Assembly: GCF_020360975.1 (NCBI RefSeq) | Contig: NW_025408676.1 | Location: forward strand, 186,001 to 250,000 | DNA: 64,000 nt | Origin: Hirsutella rhossiliensis | Taxonomy: Eukaryota > Ascomycota > Sordariomycetes > Hypocreales > Ophiocordycipitaceae | Reading direction: 5' to 3' | Shown: piece after piece, positions 44,658 to 57,470 of the stretch | Numbering within the stretch: the first letter of the stretch is position 1 | How the letters are laid out: every line of letters begins with the position of its first letter | Made by a program: the position numbers and the translations under genes | Notes under the pieces: model-generated | Databases searched by the model: none | Told to the model about the DNA's origin: nothing | The model's input: only the letters and a program-made list of their open reading frames with translations

Positions 44658-47600
44658 TTACGCAGCCGCCCGAATCACCTTGAAACCCTCCGACACCGTC
44701 TTGGCAATATCCTCGTTCTTGTGCGGCAGCAGCCCCAGCGCAAACGCCACGTCGTTCCACTGCCGCTCCGTCTCGCACCGCGACAGCCTCGCCGCCAGCT
44801 TCTCCGCCAGCTGCTTGGCATGCTTATCCTGCGCAGGGAATAGCTCGTTAGCAAAACACACATGACCCCGACAAACGGCTTCTCCTTGACTGGGAGGGAG
44901 GTTGCGTACCTTTTCAACGAATCCCAGCAGGAACCGGATAATGCGCCTGAAGCTCTCCTCGTCCATCCTCTCCCCGGCGCTGAGCAGGCTGAACATGTCG
45001 ACAAAATGGTTGTACACAGCATTGTCCTTGGTGCTCAGCTCCGTAAAGAACATGCGCGCTAGGTCCGCGATCCGCCTGTCCTCGTCCTCCAGACACTTGG
45101 CCATCTCGCCCAGCTGGCCCTTGACCTTGACCTGCCCGGCCAGGATCAGAAACGTCAGCGTCATCAGGCACGTTCGCTTGACTGAGGCGTCGTCGTCGGC
45201 CAGGCGCCGATACAAAAAATCGGTATTCTCGTCTATCAGATGGTTGAAGCATACTGCCATGTCGCCCAGCGCAATGACGGCGTTGGACCGCACCGTCGGG
45301 TCTGGAGACCGCTCCATGATGGTAATGAGCAGCGGCAGGTTGGCCTCGCAGTACTCGGCCGACACGCACATGAGCTTTGCCAGGCACAGCGTCGCCGCTC
45401 CCTGCAGCCCCTTGTCGGCGTAGCTTGTGTTGTTGGCGCATATCTCCGACACGAGCGGACCAAACAGCGCCAGCAGCGAAGTCGGCCCGTACAGCAGCTC
45501 CCGCTCCCGGATGTGGGCCATTGCCTCGGTAAAGTCGTCCTCGGACGTGCCGCCGATGAGGTCCAGCTCGTCGGCATCCTCCTTTTCCTTATCCGTCTTG
45601 GTACTCGCCTGCTTCTCCTTGTCCTGTTTCCTGCGCTTAAAGTCGAGCTCACACAGCTCGAGATGAACAATCTGCTTGATGGCGACGTGGCCCACGATGA
45701 AGAGAAGCTGTGACAGGGCAATGGCGTTGTCGCGCTTCTTGGGCGGCTGGGCCGCGGGCGTACTCGTAGGCTCCAGCGCACAGGGCGCGGCCTGCGTCTC
45801 GTCGCGCGAGCCCGGGCGTGACGGGGGGCGGCCGTGGGAGCCGCCAAACACCTGGCGCGTCTTTCGCCGGACCACGTCCGAGCAGAGCGTGTCGGGGTGC
45901 TTGGAGATTGCGTAGATGGCGTTGATGGCCTGCTCCGCCACCCCGTACCACTCCTTGCTGTCAGACGGCACCTCTGTGATGGCGGCAAGCCGCGCCGACA
46001 CGGCGTGGTCGTTGGGCAACCGGGAGAACTTGGCCACCGAGTCCTTTGCCTGGCGACCGGTAGGGTTGATGCGCCTGAGCGCAATGCACGTATACTTGGC
46101 CAGCTGCAGGTCGTTGCGGCCGTGGGAGCCGAGGCCGGTGCAGAGCATCGTTTCAATCTCGCCCACGACAATTTCGGGGTTTGCCGAGGCGAGCATGCCG
46201 AGCACAATGATGGCCCCGCGCCGCTGGGTCCTCGAGATGTCCCGCTTCTGCACGCCATAGACCTGCCACAGCTTCGAGATGACGCTGTCGGGGATGATGC
46301 CGCCCTTCATCATGGTGGCAAGCAGCTGCTCCAGCGACGTGAGCTCCGCCGGCGTCGCCCCAAACGTCAGGCTGATCATGTTCCGCGCAATGTAGTTGGC
46401 GGCGTCGTTGGGGCTAAACGTCTCGGGGGCCTCGAAGAAGAGCCGTCTGTAGCACTCAATCAGGTGGCTCTGGACGCCCTTGCCCTCGTCGCTGTTGCCC
46501 TTGGTCCAGATGAGGCGCAGCATGCGCCGGATACCGACTTTGTTTTGCTCAATGTTGTAGGCATCGCCGATTTCAAAGTAGTCAATCGCCTCAATCACCT
46601 CACTCTTGTTGCGAGAGCCGAGCAGCTGGCAGACGATGCCCGTGGCGTCGTGTAGCACGTCGATGAACTTGAGAGCCTCGTTGTAGTACCTCCGCGTGAG
46701 GGTAAGCTTCTCAATGGCCTCGCTCGTGGCGGACTCCTCCTGGGCCTTTTTTATGGCCGCCATCTTTTCGTCGTCCGTCATCGGCTTGGGCTTTTCGGGC
46801 GAGCCGACCTGTGTCGCGTCGTCGAGGAGCTCGTTGTCGACGGTCATGTTTGCCTTGTCTTCGCCAAAGCCGGGCATCCCCGGCGGTGGCTTCAGCGCAT
46901 TGAGCTCCTCCTCGACCTTGTCGTGGCGAGCCTGCCATTCTTTGCGCGACAGCTGGGCGCCGTGCATGACGGTGAAGGGATGCGTCTTGATGAGCGTACC
47001 CAGCAGCTTGATGGCGTTGCGCCGCACGTTGCTGCTCTTGTCCTCGAGGCTTCGACACGCGAGTTCGGCCGCCCTTTGTCGGCGCTTGGGGAATTTTTGG
47101 TCGAGCTCGCAGAGCTTCATGTACACTTGCAGCGTCCGGCATCTGCTGTAGGGGTTGATGTCGAGGAATCGCTCCTCGAGGACATCGAAGAAGGCGTTGA
47201 GTTGAGACTTGTGGTTCTCGCCGCGCTCGTCCTGCTTGCTGAGATGCGAAATCATGTTGCCGCAAACCTCGATCAGGGCGCAACGAAGCGTATACGACTG
47301 CGCCGGGTTAGCTCTCGGCCTCTCCTCGTTGTGCAGGTCAATCTCACCTCGCTATCGAGCTGCTTGGCGAGCATTGTCATCTGTTTAATCACCAACCGTG
47401 GGGCCAGCTCCGAGAGCTTTGCAACGAAAGCCGAGACGGACTTGGGCCCACGCGTGTCGTTGGAGTTGAACTCCTTATTGCTGATTTCCCGCAGGACCTC
47501 GTCGGCAAGCTGGGGATAGTCGTACGTTTCGGCCAGGATGTGCAGAAACTCGGCCATGGGCTCGGCCAAGTGCTCAAAGTAGGTGAGATTCTGAATGACG

Positions 47601-48460
47601 TTGATTTGCGCCGCTGTGGTCCGTTAGCCTCGACCACCGGCGATGGTCGGCCAGCGCGACGACGTACCGTATCCATGGCCATGGTGCTTGACGGCTATGC
47701 AGAGCACCTTGAAGCAGTGCATGCGAATCGACGTGGTCTTGACGCGTTGCTCGCTCTCCAGGATCATGGAGACTGGGCGAGTGAGCAGCCCCACAAAGGT
47801 GTCCCTCTCGCTGGTCGTCAAGAAGATCTTGGACAGCTTCAGCTTCAGCACCTTGCACATGGTGTCAAGAGCCGCCTGGAGCTGCGTCGCCGAGTCCCAC
47901 GAATCATCCTTGGACACGCCCTTTTTGGGCTTTCCTCGCCCGCGGGCGGCCGGCGCACTCGATGACTTCTCGGCGGCTTTTGTCTCGACGGCGGCAATGG
48001 TCCACTGGAGGAGGAAGCCGTAGATTTCGAGGAGCTGTTTGTGATGGGGCACCGCGTCCTGCTCGTCTGGTGAGTCGATGTCGTTGTGGACGGCGTCGGT
48101 CTCTGCGCTCAGGCCACTCATGACTAGGTCGAAGATTTTGCTCAGGGCGTGCGTGGGTAGAAAGGACGTGTATCTGTCCAAGGTCAGGGTGTGCCCAGCA
48201 GGAGCGCGATGGGAGTGGCCAACTCACTTGAGGAGAAACTGCAGCGAGTCCATGTTTGCGGAGCGCATGATTGCGTCTGGGTTGTCTGCGACGGCGTCGA
48301 CAATGGGGTTGAGGACGGGGTTGATGAGGGGGTTTGTGAGGGCCTCGGCGTCATTTTCGCAGTCGAAGAGGGCAGCATCGGCTTCGGGAGTCGGGATGGT
48401 TGTCGGATCTGACATGTAATGCTTGAGGGCATTGTTGATGTCGAAGTCGACGGTCGCCAT
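44658..48460 (-). CDS. Condensin complex subunit 1 (CND1/YCS4, NCAPD2)
   Basis: Five exons: 48460-48228, 48173-47668, 47613-47348, 47297-44910 and 44828-44658, encoding 1187 residues. The N-terminal condensin D2 region and HEAT-repeat array are seen throughout. Typical blocks are SRCRTLQVYMKLCELDQKFPK, SSNVRRNAIKLLGTLIKTHPF, RSPDPTVRSNAVIALGDMAV and KRTCLMTLTFLILAGQVKVK. The last two belong to the Cnd1 C-terminal domain. The protein is the HEAT subunit that, with the Smc2-Smc4 ATPase, kleisin and a second HEAT subunit, compacts mitotic chromosomes. The last intron (44829-44909, GTACGC, branch CTAAC, GCAG) is 81 bases and stop-free, so retention would add 27 residues. It is divergent from CDC7. 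Confidence 0.95.
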
Positions 48461-49071
48461 GGCGGGCAGACTCGACGCTCGTCGGAGGAGGCGACGAGAG
48501 GGAGGGCGTTGGTTTCGACGGGCTCGGGCGCAGGAAGACGTCCACCGATGCTGATGAGCGCGTGTTCAGATTTGTGCGCAGTCCGAGGTCTGGTGCGGCC
48601 CTCGTCGAGCGCAATGGGTGGGTTGACGCTATGCCGGCCGGCGAGGTTGATGGACGATGGATGGCGGTTGGTCCCTCAGCAACCGATGTTTTTTGTTTTG
48701 CTTGCTTGGAGGGGAAAAACGCGCCTGCATCCACCCGCCAGGCGCGAATAAGAGGCGCGCGTCAGCAGGCCGGGCCGACAAATGTACAGATACCTAATCC
48801 ATGCCAACTAGATCCCCCAAGTATCATGTACCGATACTCTCCTCCAAATGCGTCTTTATTGAGCAAAGGCTTTGTTCGAGTGAACACACAATGACAAGAC
48901 CAAGCACGTTGGATCCCTGCAGCCACGCCCTCCTCCACCGCTTATTGACGGGCAATTCCCTGCTCACAACATACCTGGGTACGAGGTCGGAGTCAACGAC
49001 CGTTTCTCTTGCTGCTACCATCCACTGTTGTTGTCTTCGCCCGGCGCTCGTTGAGGCGGCATCAGCGCAAC
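48461..49071. promoter_or_regulatory. Divergent upstream region of condensin subunit 1 and CDC7
   Basis: About 610 bases between two start codons on opposite strands, both for cell-cycle genes. No clear TATA box. Shared cell-cycle control is plausible but no MCB-type element (ACGCGT) was confirmed by eye. Confidence 0.4.
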
Positions 49072-50591
49072 ATGACGACTGCCGAGTCCTTTGAGATCCA
49101 CGAGGATGCTCGCACCGAGGAGACGGTCGTCATGGCCGACGACGAAGCAGCCTCCGCGGGTTCCGAGGAGCCGCGGCCTGACGACGACGACGACAACCAA
49201 GGCGAGGCAACCGAGACACAAGAGATGGAGGCCGACGAGGAGCAGCAGGGGCAAGTCGACGACGACGACGACGACGACGCATACGACCAAGAGGCTGATG
49301 ACAATGAAAGCTCCGAGGACGACCGGGTCGAGAGCAGCGTTCAGGCCGACATGGACAGGCTGCAAAGAGACTACCCTGGGTTCAAGGAAAAATATCGCTT
49401 AATCAAGCGCATTGGCGAAGGTTCGGCTACCAAAACTCTCCCCGACACGGCCGCTGACGCTCTCCAGGTACCTTTTCCACCGTCTTCAAGGCTGAGGATC
49501 TTCACTACAGCCGCTACGACAACAGCTGGGACATGCAAGATGGCTCGTCCAAGTGGACGCCCCCGCCCCTCGGGAAGCACCATCATGCCCATCGCTCTCC
49601 GCGGCGGCGCCCCCGATACGTCGCCATCAAGAAAATCTACGTCACGTCGAGCCCGGCGCGGATCCTCAACGAGCTCGAACTGCTACACGACCTCCGCCAG
49701 TGCCCGTCCGTCTGCCCGCTCATCACCGCCTTTCGCCATACGGACCAGGTCGTCGCCATCCTGCCCTACTTTCGCCACGGCGACTTCCGCTCCTACTTCC
49801 GCGACATGACCATCCCGGACATTGCCATCTACCTGCGCGCGCTCTTTACCGCCCTGCGCAGTGTCCACGCAAACAAGATCCTGCATCGCGACATCAAGCC
49901 CACAAACTTCCTCTACGACCCGGCCACACAGCACGGCGTCCTCGTCGACTTTGGCCTGGCCGAGCGCGAGGGCTCCGACTGCAAGCCGTGCCTGTGCCAC
50001 GAGCCCCGCGAGGTCCGCAAGCTGCGCCAGTCAAACTCGACCTGGGCCCAGTCGACGGCCACCCCGCAGCCCGGCTACCCCAAGTCGGACACGCGGCCCT
50101 CGCGCCGCGCCAACCGCGCCGGTACCAGGGGCTTCCGTGCCCCCGAGGTGCTCTTCAAGTGCACCGAGCAGACGACGGCCATTGACATCTGGTCCGTCGG
50201 CGTTATCCTCCTCACCATCCTGTCCAAGCGCTTCCCCTTTTTCAACTCGGCCGACGATGTCGAGGCCATGATTGAGATTGCCACCATCTTCGGCGCCAAG
50301 CGCATGAAGGCCGCGGGGCTCCTCCACGGCTGCGTCTTCGACACAAACATCCCCACCGTCGGCCAGCAGGGCTTCACCATGGAGAAGATTATCCTCTGGA
50401 GCACCTGCCGCACCGACGACAAGCCCCTGACGGCCGACGAGAAGCTCGCCGTCCGCTTCCTGGAGCGCTGCATGGAGCTCGACCCGTCGCGGCGTATCAC
50501 GGCCGAGCAGGCGCTGCAGCACGACTTTTTGCGCGCTGCCCAGCTCCAAGAGCTGGCCGACGAGGACGAGGTGGACATGTTGGAGGCGTAG
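49072..50591 (+). CDS. CDC7: CDC7 protein kinase (DDK catalytic subunit)
   Basis: Two exons, 49072-49420 and 49468-50591 (47-base phase-1 intron with a weak GTTCGG donor), encode 490 residues. The first about 95 residues are very acidic (long Asp/Glu runs). The kinase domain begins YRLIKRIGEGTFSTVFKAE with the glycine loop made at the splice, continues with the ATP-binding lysine in YVAIKKIYV, HRDIKPTN (256-263), DFGLAE (277-282), a kinase insert with a C-x-C stretch, and GTRGFRAPEVLFKC in the activation segment. These, and the short kinase inserts, identify Cdc7. With its Dbf4 partner it phosphorylates the Mcm2-7 helicase to start DNA replication. A start further upstream is not supported by an ATG. 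Confidence 0.94.
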
Positions 50592-51067
50592 ACCTCGACC
50601 CGCACTCCTGTACTACTGCATGTAACATTATAAGCATAGGTCGGCTCCAGCGCCTTGACAGCATCCAATGATACCACGTATGCCTGATCTAGATCATAGT
50701 ATGGATACACGTGAGCATTCTTGGAAAATGTAAGCGACCAATGACGCAGCCAACTGATCACGCCGACTTGGCCATTGCCAGGCAACGCCCTGTGGGGTAG
50801 TGACGCTTGCACCAGTTGATCCCCAGCTGAGCGACTTCTGGATTGGCGGAAATTGATTTTTATTCGTTAAAAAAACTCCATCTCAAGAGTCCCTGATGCA
50901 ATGCTCGAAACCGACCAATCCAGGTTCCTGTTCCCAACCATTCATTCGGAGCATGCCGAGGGCGCCCAAGAGTTTCCCCATCTCCGACATGCGAAAAAAC
51001 CGGTCCCGGTAGCGCAAGCAAGCCCCCATGACTCCCAGTCCGCAGCAGCAGCCGACGGACCTCTCAT
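50592..51067. other. Intergenic, convergent 3' flanks
   Basis: No gene seen between CDC7 and the ribosomal protein gene. Confidence 0.45.
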
Positions 51068-51888
51068 CTATGCCACCAGCTCGACGACGCCGCCGGCGTC
51101 CTTGATCTTCTTCTCCGCCAGCTTGCTCACCCACCTCGCACGCACGACCAGGGGGACTTCGGGGAGCCGGCCCTTGCCGAGGACTTTGGAGTAGCCGAGG
51201 GGGAGGAGGTCGAGGACGGGGACGGTGTCCTTCTTGGAGCCGGAGATGTAGGCTTCCCGGGTCTCGGTGGGGACGAGGGTCCAGAGCTGTGTGAAGATTT
51301 AGCAGTTGCACCAAGCCGTAATTGCCAACAAATTGTTCCAATTGGCATCCGCTGGCCGGTGAGTCCCTTGCCATTCTTGCCCTGGCCGTCCCGTCCGCCA
51401 GCAAAACTCGCAATTGAGGGAGGGGGATGGTGTACCTTGTCCAAGTTGATGACAGGCTTCCAGAAGTGGTTCTGCTGCTTGTGGAAGTACCGCATGCCAA
51501 CCTTGCCAAAGTAACCCGGATGGTACTATTGCGACGCATCAGCTCTGATCCTCTCGAGCCTCTCGTCTCTCGGGCTTTCGAACCTTGTCCATGTTGGTGC
51601 GGTGGTGGTGCTGACCACCGGCCAGACCGCGACCACCGGGGTGCTTGCGGTGCTTGCCTACGCGACCATGACCGTGGGAGACGTGGCCGCGACTACAGAG
51701 CGAGAAGAATAACACGTTAGCCCATAACGTCCCTCGCCGAGTTGTTGCGTGGTTGTAAGGCCTCGCGACGCCCGACGCATGATTTGACGACCGTCTTGTC
51801 CCCCATCGCTCTATGCATCGCGGACCAGCCTGAGCAAAGGATATCAAGGCACGTACTGCTTGCGGGTCTTCGAGGTTCGGGTAGGCAT
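51068..51888 (-). CDS. 60S ribosomal protein uL15 (yeast L28, mammalian L27a)
   Basis: Four exons, 51888-51857 (32 bases), 51692-51584, 51525-51436 and 51286-51068, encode 149 residues, the standard length of this protein. The start [20 protein letters not shown] is formed across the first splice, followed by [18 protein letters not shown] and the conserved [15 protein letters not shown]. Very basic and His/Gly-rich at the N-terminus. It is a core protein of the large ribosomal subunit near the peptidyl transferase region. Several introns with the first right after the start are typical of fungal ribosomal protein genes. It is transcribed divergently from CHL1. Confidence 0.96.
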
Positions 51889-52240
51889 GGCGACGTCGGG
51901 GGGTGGTGTCGCTTTTCCGGTGTTTTGCGTCGAAGACGAGGTGTGGGTGGTGGTGGTTTTGCGCCCGCACCTTGCTTGGGGCTTGCTCGGAGCCCGGAAA
52001 AATTGCTAGGCGAGAGGGCAACCCAACCCTAAAGCTGTATTTTATTCGCATTTCTGCTGGCCCGTGCACGTCGCGAAGATCACGTGACTGCACTGCCTCG
52101 ACGCGATGAATTTCTGGGGCCGCATGTGGGGGAGCGCCTCAATGAAGGCCACAGGCGTCATCAAGCAGCTGTCCGCACAGGTCGGAGTCCGCAATGGCGC
52201 GCATGCCATGGAACGTGTCCCTCTGAGCCCATCCGCAGTC
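51889..52240. promoter_or_regulatory. Divergent promoter of uL15 and CHL1
   Basis: About 350 bases between the chosen start codons. In-frame codons for CHL1 stay open back to an ATG at 52106, so the true CHL1 start might lie inside this interval. A C/T-rich stretch suited to a ribosomal protein promoter is on the left side. Confidence 0.45.
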
Positions 52241-55047
52241 ATGGACGCCACTGATGATGGCCCTCAAGATGCCGCCCGCGGCCTGGAGGAGCTGGACTTT
52301 CACCATCCCTACACGCCGTACCATGTCCAGGAGCAGTTCATGAAGACGGCCTACCAGGTGCTGGAGGCGGGCGAGGGGCAGGTCGGTATTCTAGAGAGCC
52401 CGACGGGCACAGTATGTTCAGAGTTGCCCTTTCGATAGGGCGGCATCGATGCATTACTTGGCTCTGTCGGCAGGCATATCGCACATGATGCGCCCTCGAG
52501 AGCGCAAACTGACCGTCTTCACCACCAGGGCAAGTCTTTGTCACTCATCTGCGCATCGTTGACGTGGCTCCGGAATCACAAGTCTCGCAAACATGAAGCC
52601 GCGTTGGAAGATGCAGGGGCAGCGTACAAAGACGAGCCCCCCTGGCTCATAGAGCAATTGCTGCGGCGGAAAAGAGAGGACCTCGCCCAGAGATGGGAAG
52701 AGCGGGAAAAGCGCCTCGAAGCCATCAGGCACAGGGAAAAGTCGCTGGAAGAGCGGTCTCGAAAACGGCAGCGCAGAGACAACCCCCCCGCCGGAGCATC
52801 CAAGCCAGTGGTGGACGAGGACGCCGAGTGGCTCCTCGACGACTGGGAGAGCCGCGAGGCAGACTCTCAAGATGCTCTCTCGGGCCTGAGCAAGGAGTCC
52901 CGAGCCGTTTTGGAGCAGCTCGGCCTCGGAGGGCCAAAGAAGCACCAGGACGAGGAGGACATGATGGAAGAAGGGATCAAGGTGCGAGGCGAATCGCGAG
53001 TGACTGCAGGACGAGATAGTGACCGCTGTAGATTTACTATACCTCGAGAACCCACTCGCAGCTCTCGCAGTTCATCGCCGAACTGCGGCGGCCATCGTTC
53101 CCCTCTTCGCTGCCGCCGTCCGTAGCCAAGGAAAAGGGAGCGACGTCGGAAGCGGTCAAGCTGCTGCCCCTCTCGTCTCGGCAGAGGCTCTGCATAAACC
53201 CCTCGGTGTCGCGGCTCGGGTCTGTCCAGGCCATCAACGACCGTTGTGCCGAGCTGCAACATGGCAAGTCGGGCGCCAGGTGCCCCTACGCGCCCAGCGA
53301 GGCGCTGCTCAGCCAGACGCACCAGTTCCGCGACACGGCATTGGCCACGTCGCCCGACATTGAGGACCTATATCAGCTTGGCAAGTCCCTCGCCGTGTGT
53401 CCGTACTACGCCTCGCGGACGGCGCTCCCGGCGGCGGAGATCATCACTCTCCCTTACCCCCTTTTGCTCCAGAAGAAGGCCCGCGACGCGCTGGGGATCA
53501 AGCTCGAGGGCAACGTGGTGATTATAGACGAGGCGCACAACATCATGGATGCCGTGGCCAGCGTGCACGCGGCAGAGGTCAAACTTGGCGAGCTGCGCAG
53601 GGCGAGAGGCATGCTGGGAGTGTATGTCAAGCGTTTCGGGAAGAGACTCAAGGGCGAGAATCGCGTCAACGTCGGGCGGCTGGGCCGGGTGATTGATGGC
53701 TTGGCCGAGTGGATGGAGGGGGCCAAGACGCTCAAGGTAGGAGGCGACCACCGGGCAGTCGAGATAGGCGTGGCTGACTGGCTCGAGCAGGAAGACCGTG
53801 GCATTGTTGCCGCGAGCGATCTGACGCGGCCCAAGGGCATCGACCAGATCAACATGTACGAGCTGATTCAGTTTGTGCAAGAGTCCAAGATGGCCTACAA
53901 GATTGAGAGCTACGCCGCGCACGTCGAGGGTGAAAAGGAGCCGGGCGCATGTGGCGTTGCGAGGCCGAGCACGCCAGTTCTGCACACGCTGGTGTCGTTT
54001 CTCGTGGCCCTCACGAACACGAGCACAGAGGGCCGCTTCTTTTACGAAAAGGTCTCGGGCCCGCCGGCGGACGTGCAGCTGTCGTACTTGCTGCTATCGC
54101 CGACGCATGCGTTTTCGTCGATTGTGTCGAGCGCGCGAGCCGTGCTTCTCGCCGGGGGCACCATGTCGCCATTTGACGACTACAAGAAGCACCTGTTTCC
54201 GTCGCTCGCCGAGACCAAGTTGACGACGCTCAGCTGCGACCACGTGGTGCCGGCCGAGAACCTGTGTGTGTGGACGCTGGCCGGGACGCGACCGAGCGGA
54301 ACGCCGTTTGAGTTTAGCTTCCAGCGGCGCGGGGACAAGGGGCTGATTGCGGAGCTTGGGCTCACGATTCTCAACATTTGCGCCGTGGTGCCCGACGGGG
54401 TCGTCGTCTTCTTCCCGAGCTACGGGTACCTCGACGAGGTGGTGGGCACGTGGCAGCGAGCGCCGCAGCAGCGCAAAGGGCAGTCCATCTGGGAGCGGCT
54501 ACAGGGGCGCAAGTCTATATTTCTCGAGGCCAAGGGGGGGTCGAGCGACGAGGTGCTGGAGCAGTACGCAGAGGCCATCGAGGGAGGCGAGGGCAAGGCC
54601 AACGGCGCGGTGCTGCTGAGCGTGGTCGGGGGCAAGATGTCCGAGGGCATCAATTTTTCGGACCGGCTGGGCCGGTGCGTGGTGGTGGTCGGGATGCCGT
54701 ACCCGAACATGGCGTCGCCCGAGTGGAAGGCCAAGATGGAGTATGTCGAGTCGACGGCGCTGGCGGCCAGTCCGACGACGGCGCGCGACGCGGCCAAGCA
54801 GGCGGCGCGCGACTTTTACGAAAACGCGTGCATGCGGGCCGTCAACCAGAGCATCGGGCGGGCGATCCGGCACCGGGGCGACTACGCGGCGATTGTGCTG
54901 GCGGACCGGCGGTACGGGACGGAGCGGGTGCGGAGCAAGCTGCCGGGGTGGATCCGCGCGGCCATGGCGGCAGACGGCGGGGGCACGCTGGGCGGGCTGA
55001 TGGGGGGTCTGGGGCAGTTTTTCCGCGGCAAGGCACACGTGGCCTAG
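52241..55047 (+). CDS. CHL1: ATP-dependent DNA helicase CHL1 (DDX11/XPD family)
   Basis: Three exons, 52241-52411, 52529-52981 and 53032-55047, encode 879 residues. The N-terminus DFHHPYTPYHVQEQFMKTAY is the Chl1 Q-like motif. Walker A SPTGTGKSLSLICASL is formed at the first splice (about 53-68). An acidic helical insert follows in exon 2, and IYYTSRTHSQLSQF starts exon 3. Four cysteines, in RLCINPSV, DRCAEL, ARCPYA and AVCPYY, fit the iron-sulfur cluster of XPD-type helicases. The Walker B box is DEAH (374-377). Motif VI is seen in NQSIGRAIRHRGDYA. It is a 5'-3' helicase for sister chromatid cohesion and genome stability in the nucleus. The start at 52241 is chosen because the family begins close to the DFHHP block; an upstream in-frame ATG at 52106 would add 45 residues. 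Confidence 0.94.
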
Positions 55048-55835
55048 AGCAAGACTGCCTTTGTGGTTGAGTCGGTGTCGTCGATGACCCGGCGCATTGA
55101 GGTGTAATTAATTAATTGTCAAGCCATGCCTCCCGGGTTGAAGACGGAATCATTTGGTGCTTCAATACTGTCTTATTTATCCGCGTCAGACGTTGTAGAG
55201 TTGCCAAGGCCGGGAGAGCCCGGCACCAGCTCTTATACTGTAATGTTAGAGGCACGCAGTAGCCAGCTAGGTATCCCTTTTAACTCTCCAGGGGCTGTTG
55301 GTTGAGGCAGGGAATCCAAAGCTTCCATCATGTCGTGACGCTGCAAGTACCTCGCAGTAGTGATATCTGGAAAGAGTGTCCAGCGGGGTCACTTGAAGCC
55401 GCCAGCATGCCATGTGCGCGCGGCCCGTGATACTTGCCGTGCGGTCGAGGTACCTTCAAGGCTCCTCGGGCTATTAATCATGTCGTCAATTCCGGGTTTT
55501 GACTTTTTGATTTACCCGGAGACTTTACCCTTCTGGGTTCGGCCGGGTACAGGGTATGTACCTGTGAGGCGCGTCCATATTACTGTATGTGTGTATATAG
55601 TCGATGCCACCAGTCCCCCTCCTTCATCGCCAGCTTCATCCTGCCTGGTTAGCCTCCGCTGTCGAGCGCAGCGGCACACCCGCAGCTGCACACCCGCAGC
55701 AGCCCTCGGTCCGTTCCGCCGTCAGCCAGGGCATGGTGATGAATTAGAAGACGGGGGGCGACGGGGCACCATCAGACGACAGCGGCGGAGGACCCGCAAC
55801 GTCAGATCTTGATCCTCATCATCGTCATCGCCATC
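55048..55835. other. Intergenic, CHL1 3' flank and permease promoter
   Basis: No gene seen. The taattaattaatt run near 55107 is AT-rich and lies in the CHL1 3' flank. Confidence 0.45.
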
Positions 55836-57470
55836 ATGTCTCAGGCCGGCGCCGACAAGCTTCACCAGCCGCGCCCCGGCACCGCCTCCATCGTCGACTC
55901 GCCGCCCTCGCCCTCGGCCGGCCTGCTGCACCGGATCCTGCGCCTGGGCCGTGTCGAGCAAAATGGCATCCGCCCGCTGCCGCCTGCCGAGCGCCGCCAC
56001 ACGCGCTTCTTCAACATCTTTACTGTCTGGTTCTCCATCAATTCAAATATCCTCGGGTCAGTTATCCCTGTCTGCTGCCTCGTACGGCCGCTGACAGCTC
56101 CCCAGCATCACCTTTGGCATGCTGGGCCCCTCGCTCTACGGCCTCGGCCTCCGCGACTCGGCCCTCGTCATCCTCTTCTTCTGCCTTCTCTCCACCCTTG
56201 CCCCGGCTGCCCTCGCCATCCTCGGCCCCAAGACAGGCATGAGGCAGATGATCCAGGCCCGCTACAGTTTCGGGTACGCAGCCCCCTCGGATGCGAGTCG
56301 TGAGAGCCAGCTGACGGTCACCAGCCGCTACCTCGTCTCCATCCCTGTCCTTCTCAACCTCGCCACCCTCACAGGCTTCACCGTCATCATCTGCGTCGTC
56401 GGCGGCCAGTGCATCTCGGCCGTCTCGGACGGCACCCTGACGCCCAACCTCGGCATAGTCATCATCGCCCTCCTCTCTCTGCTCGTCTCCTTTGCCGGCT
56501 TCACTGTCCTGCACATCTTCGAGACGTATGCCTTTGTGGCCGCCCTCGTCAGCATCGCCATCGCTGCCGGCGTCGGCGGCGATGGCCTCGCCAAGCAGTC
56601 GCAGCCCGACCAGCCCCCGACCGCGCGCCAGGTGCTCAACTTTGGCATGATTGTCGCCAGCTACCAGCTCCCCTGGGCCGCCATTGCCAGCGACCTGACG
56701 ACTTATTTTGACCCCAAGGTCCCATCGTGAGTCGCCCACGGCCCACGACGGCGCGGTTGCTGACCCCCGCCGCCAGCTCGCGCGTCTTTCACTACACCTA
56801 CTGGGGCCTCCTCATCCCTACAGTGCTGCTCATGACGCTGGGGGCCGCCGTCGCCCGCGCCATCCCCAACAACCCGGACTGGGAGGACCGCTACGGGCGC
56901 AACCTGGTCGGCGGCGCCCTCGCCGGCATGCTGGCTCCCGCGGGCGGCTTCGGCAAGTTTGTCGTCGTGGTGCTGGCGCTGTCGCTGCTCGGCAACACGT
57001 GCGGCACCTTTTACGCCATCTCGCTCAACTTCCAGACGCTGGTCCCGTGGCTGGCCCGGGTGCCGCGCTACGTCTTTTCCATCGTCACGACGGCCGTCGT
57101 CATCCCCGTGGCCATTGCGGCCGTCGACAACTTCCTAGTCAACCTGGAAAACTTCGTCGCCCTCATCGGCTACTGGTCGGCAGCCTTTGTCGGCATCGTC
57201 GCCGCCGAGCACCTCGTCTTCCGCCGCGGCCGCTACGACGCCTACGACCACGCCGTCTGGAACTCGGCACGCCGCCTGCCCCTCGGCGCGGCGGCCCTCG
57301 GCGCGGGCGTCGTCTGCTTCGGCCTCGTGGTGCCGTGCATGGACCAGGCGTGGTGGACGGGGCCCATTGCCAAGACGACGGGCGACATTGGCTTCGAGGT
57401 GGCCTTTGTCGTGAGCGCGCTGACGTATGTGCCCTTGCGACACCTGGAGAAGCGCTTTACTGGCCGGTGA
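55836..57470 (+). CDS. NCS1 purine/cytosine permease (Fcy2/FcyB type)
   Basis: Four exons, 55836-56056, 56106-56273, 56325-56726 and 56777-57470 (introns 49-51 bases, all phase 2), encode 494 residues. After a roughly 55-residue cytosolic N-terminus come hydrophobic helices starting with NIFTVWFSINSNILGITFGML, the NCS1 helix 1 motif. PKTGMRQMIQARYSFG marks the conserved loop after helix 2. About ten to twelve membrane segments can be seen. SDLTTYFDPK near the middle is typical of Fcy2-like transporters. It imports cytosine, adenine, hypoxanthine or related nucleobases with protons across the plasma membrane. The first donor reads GTCAGT, weaker than usual, but the frame and motif require it. 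Exact substrates cannot be told by eye. Confidence 0.92.
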
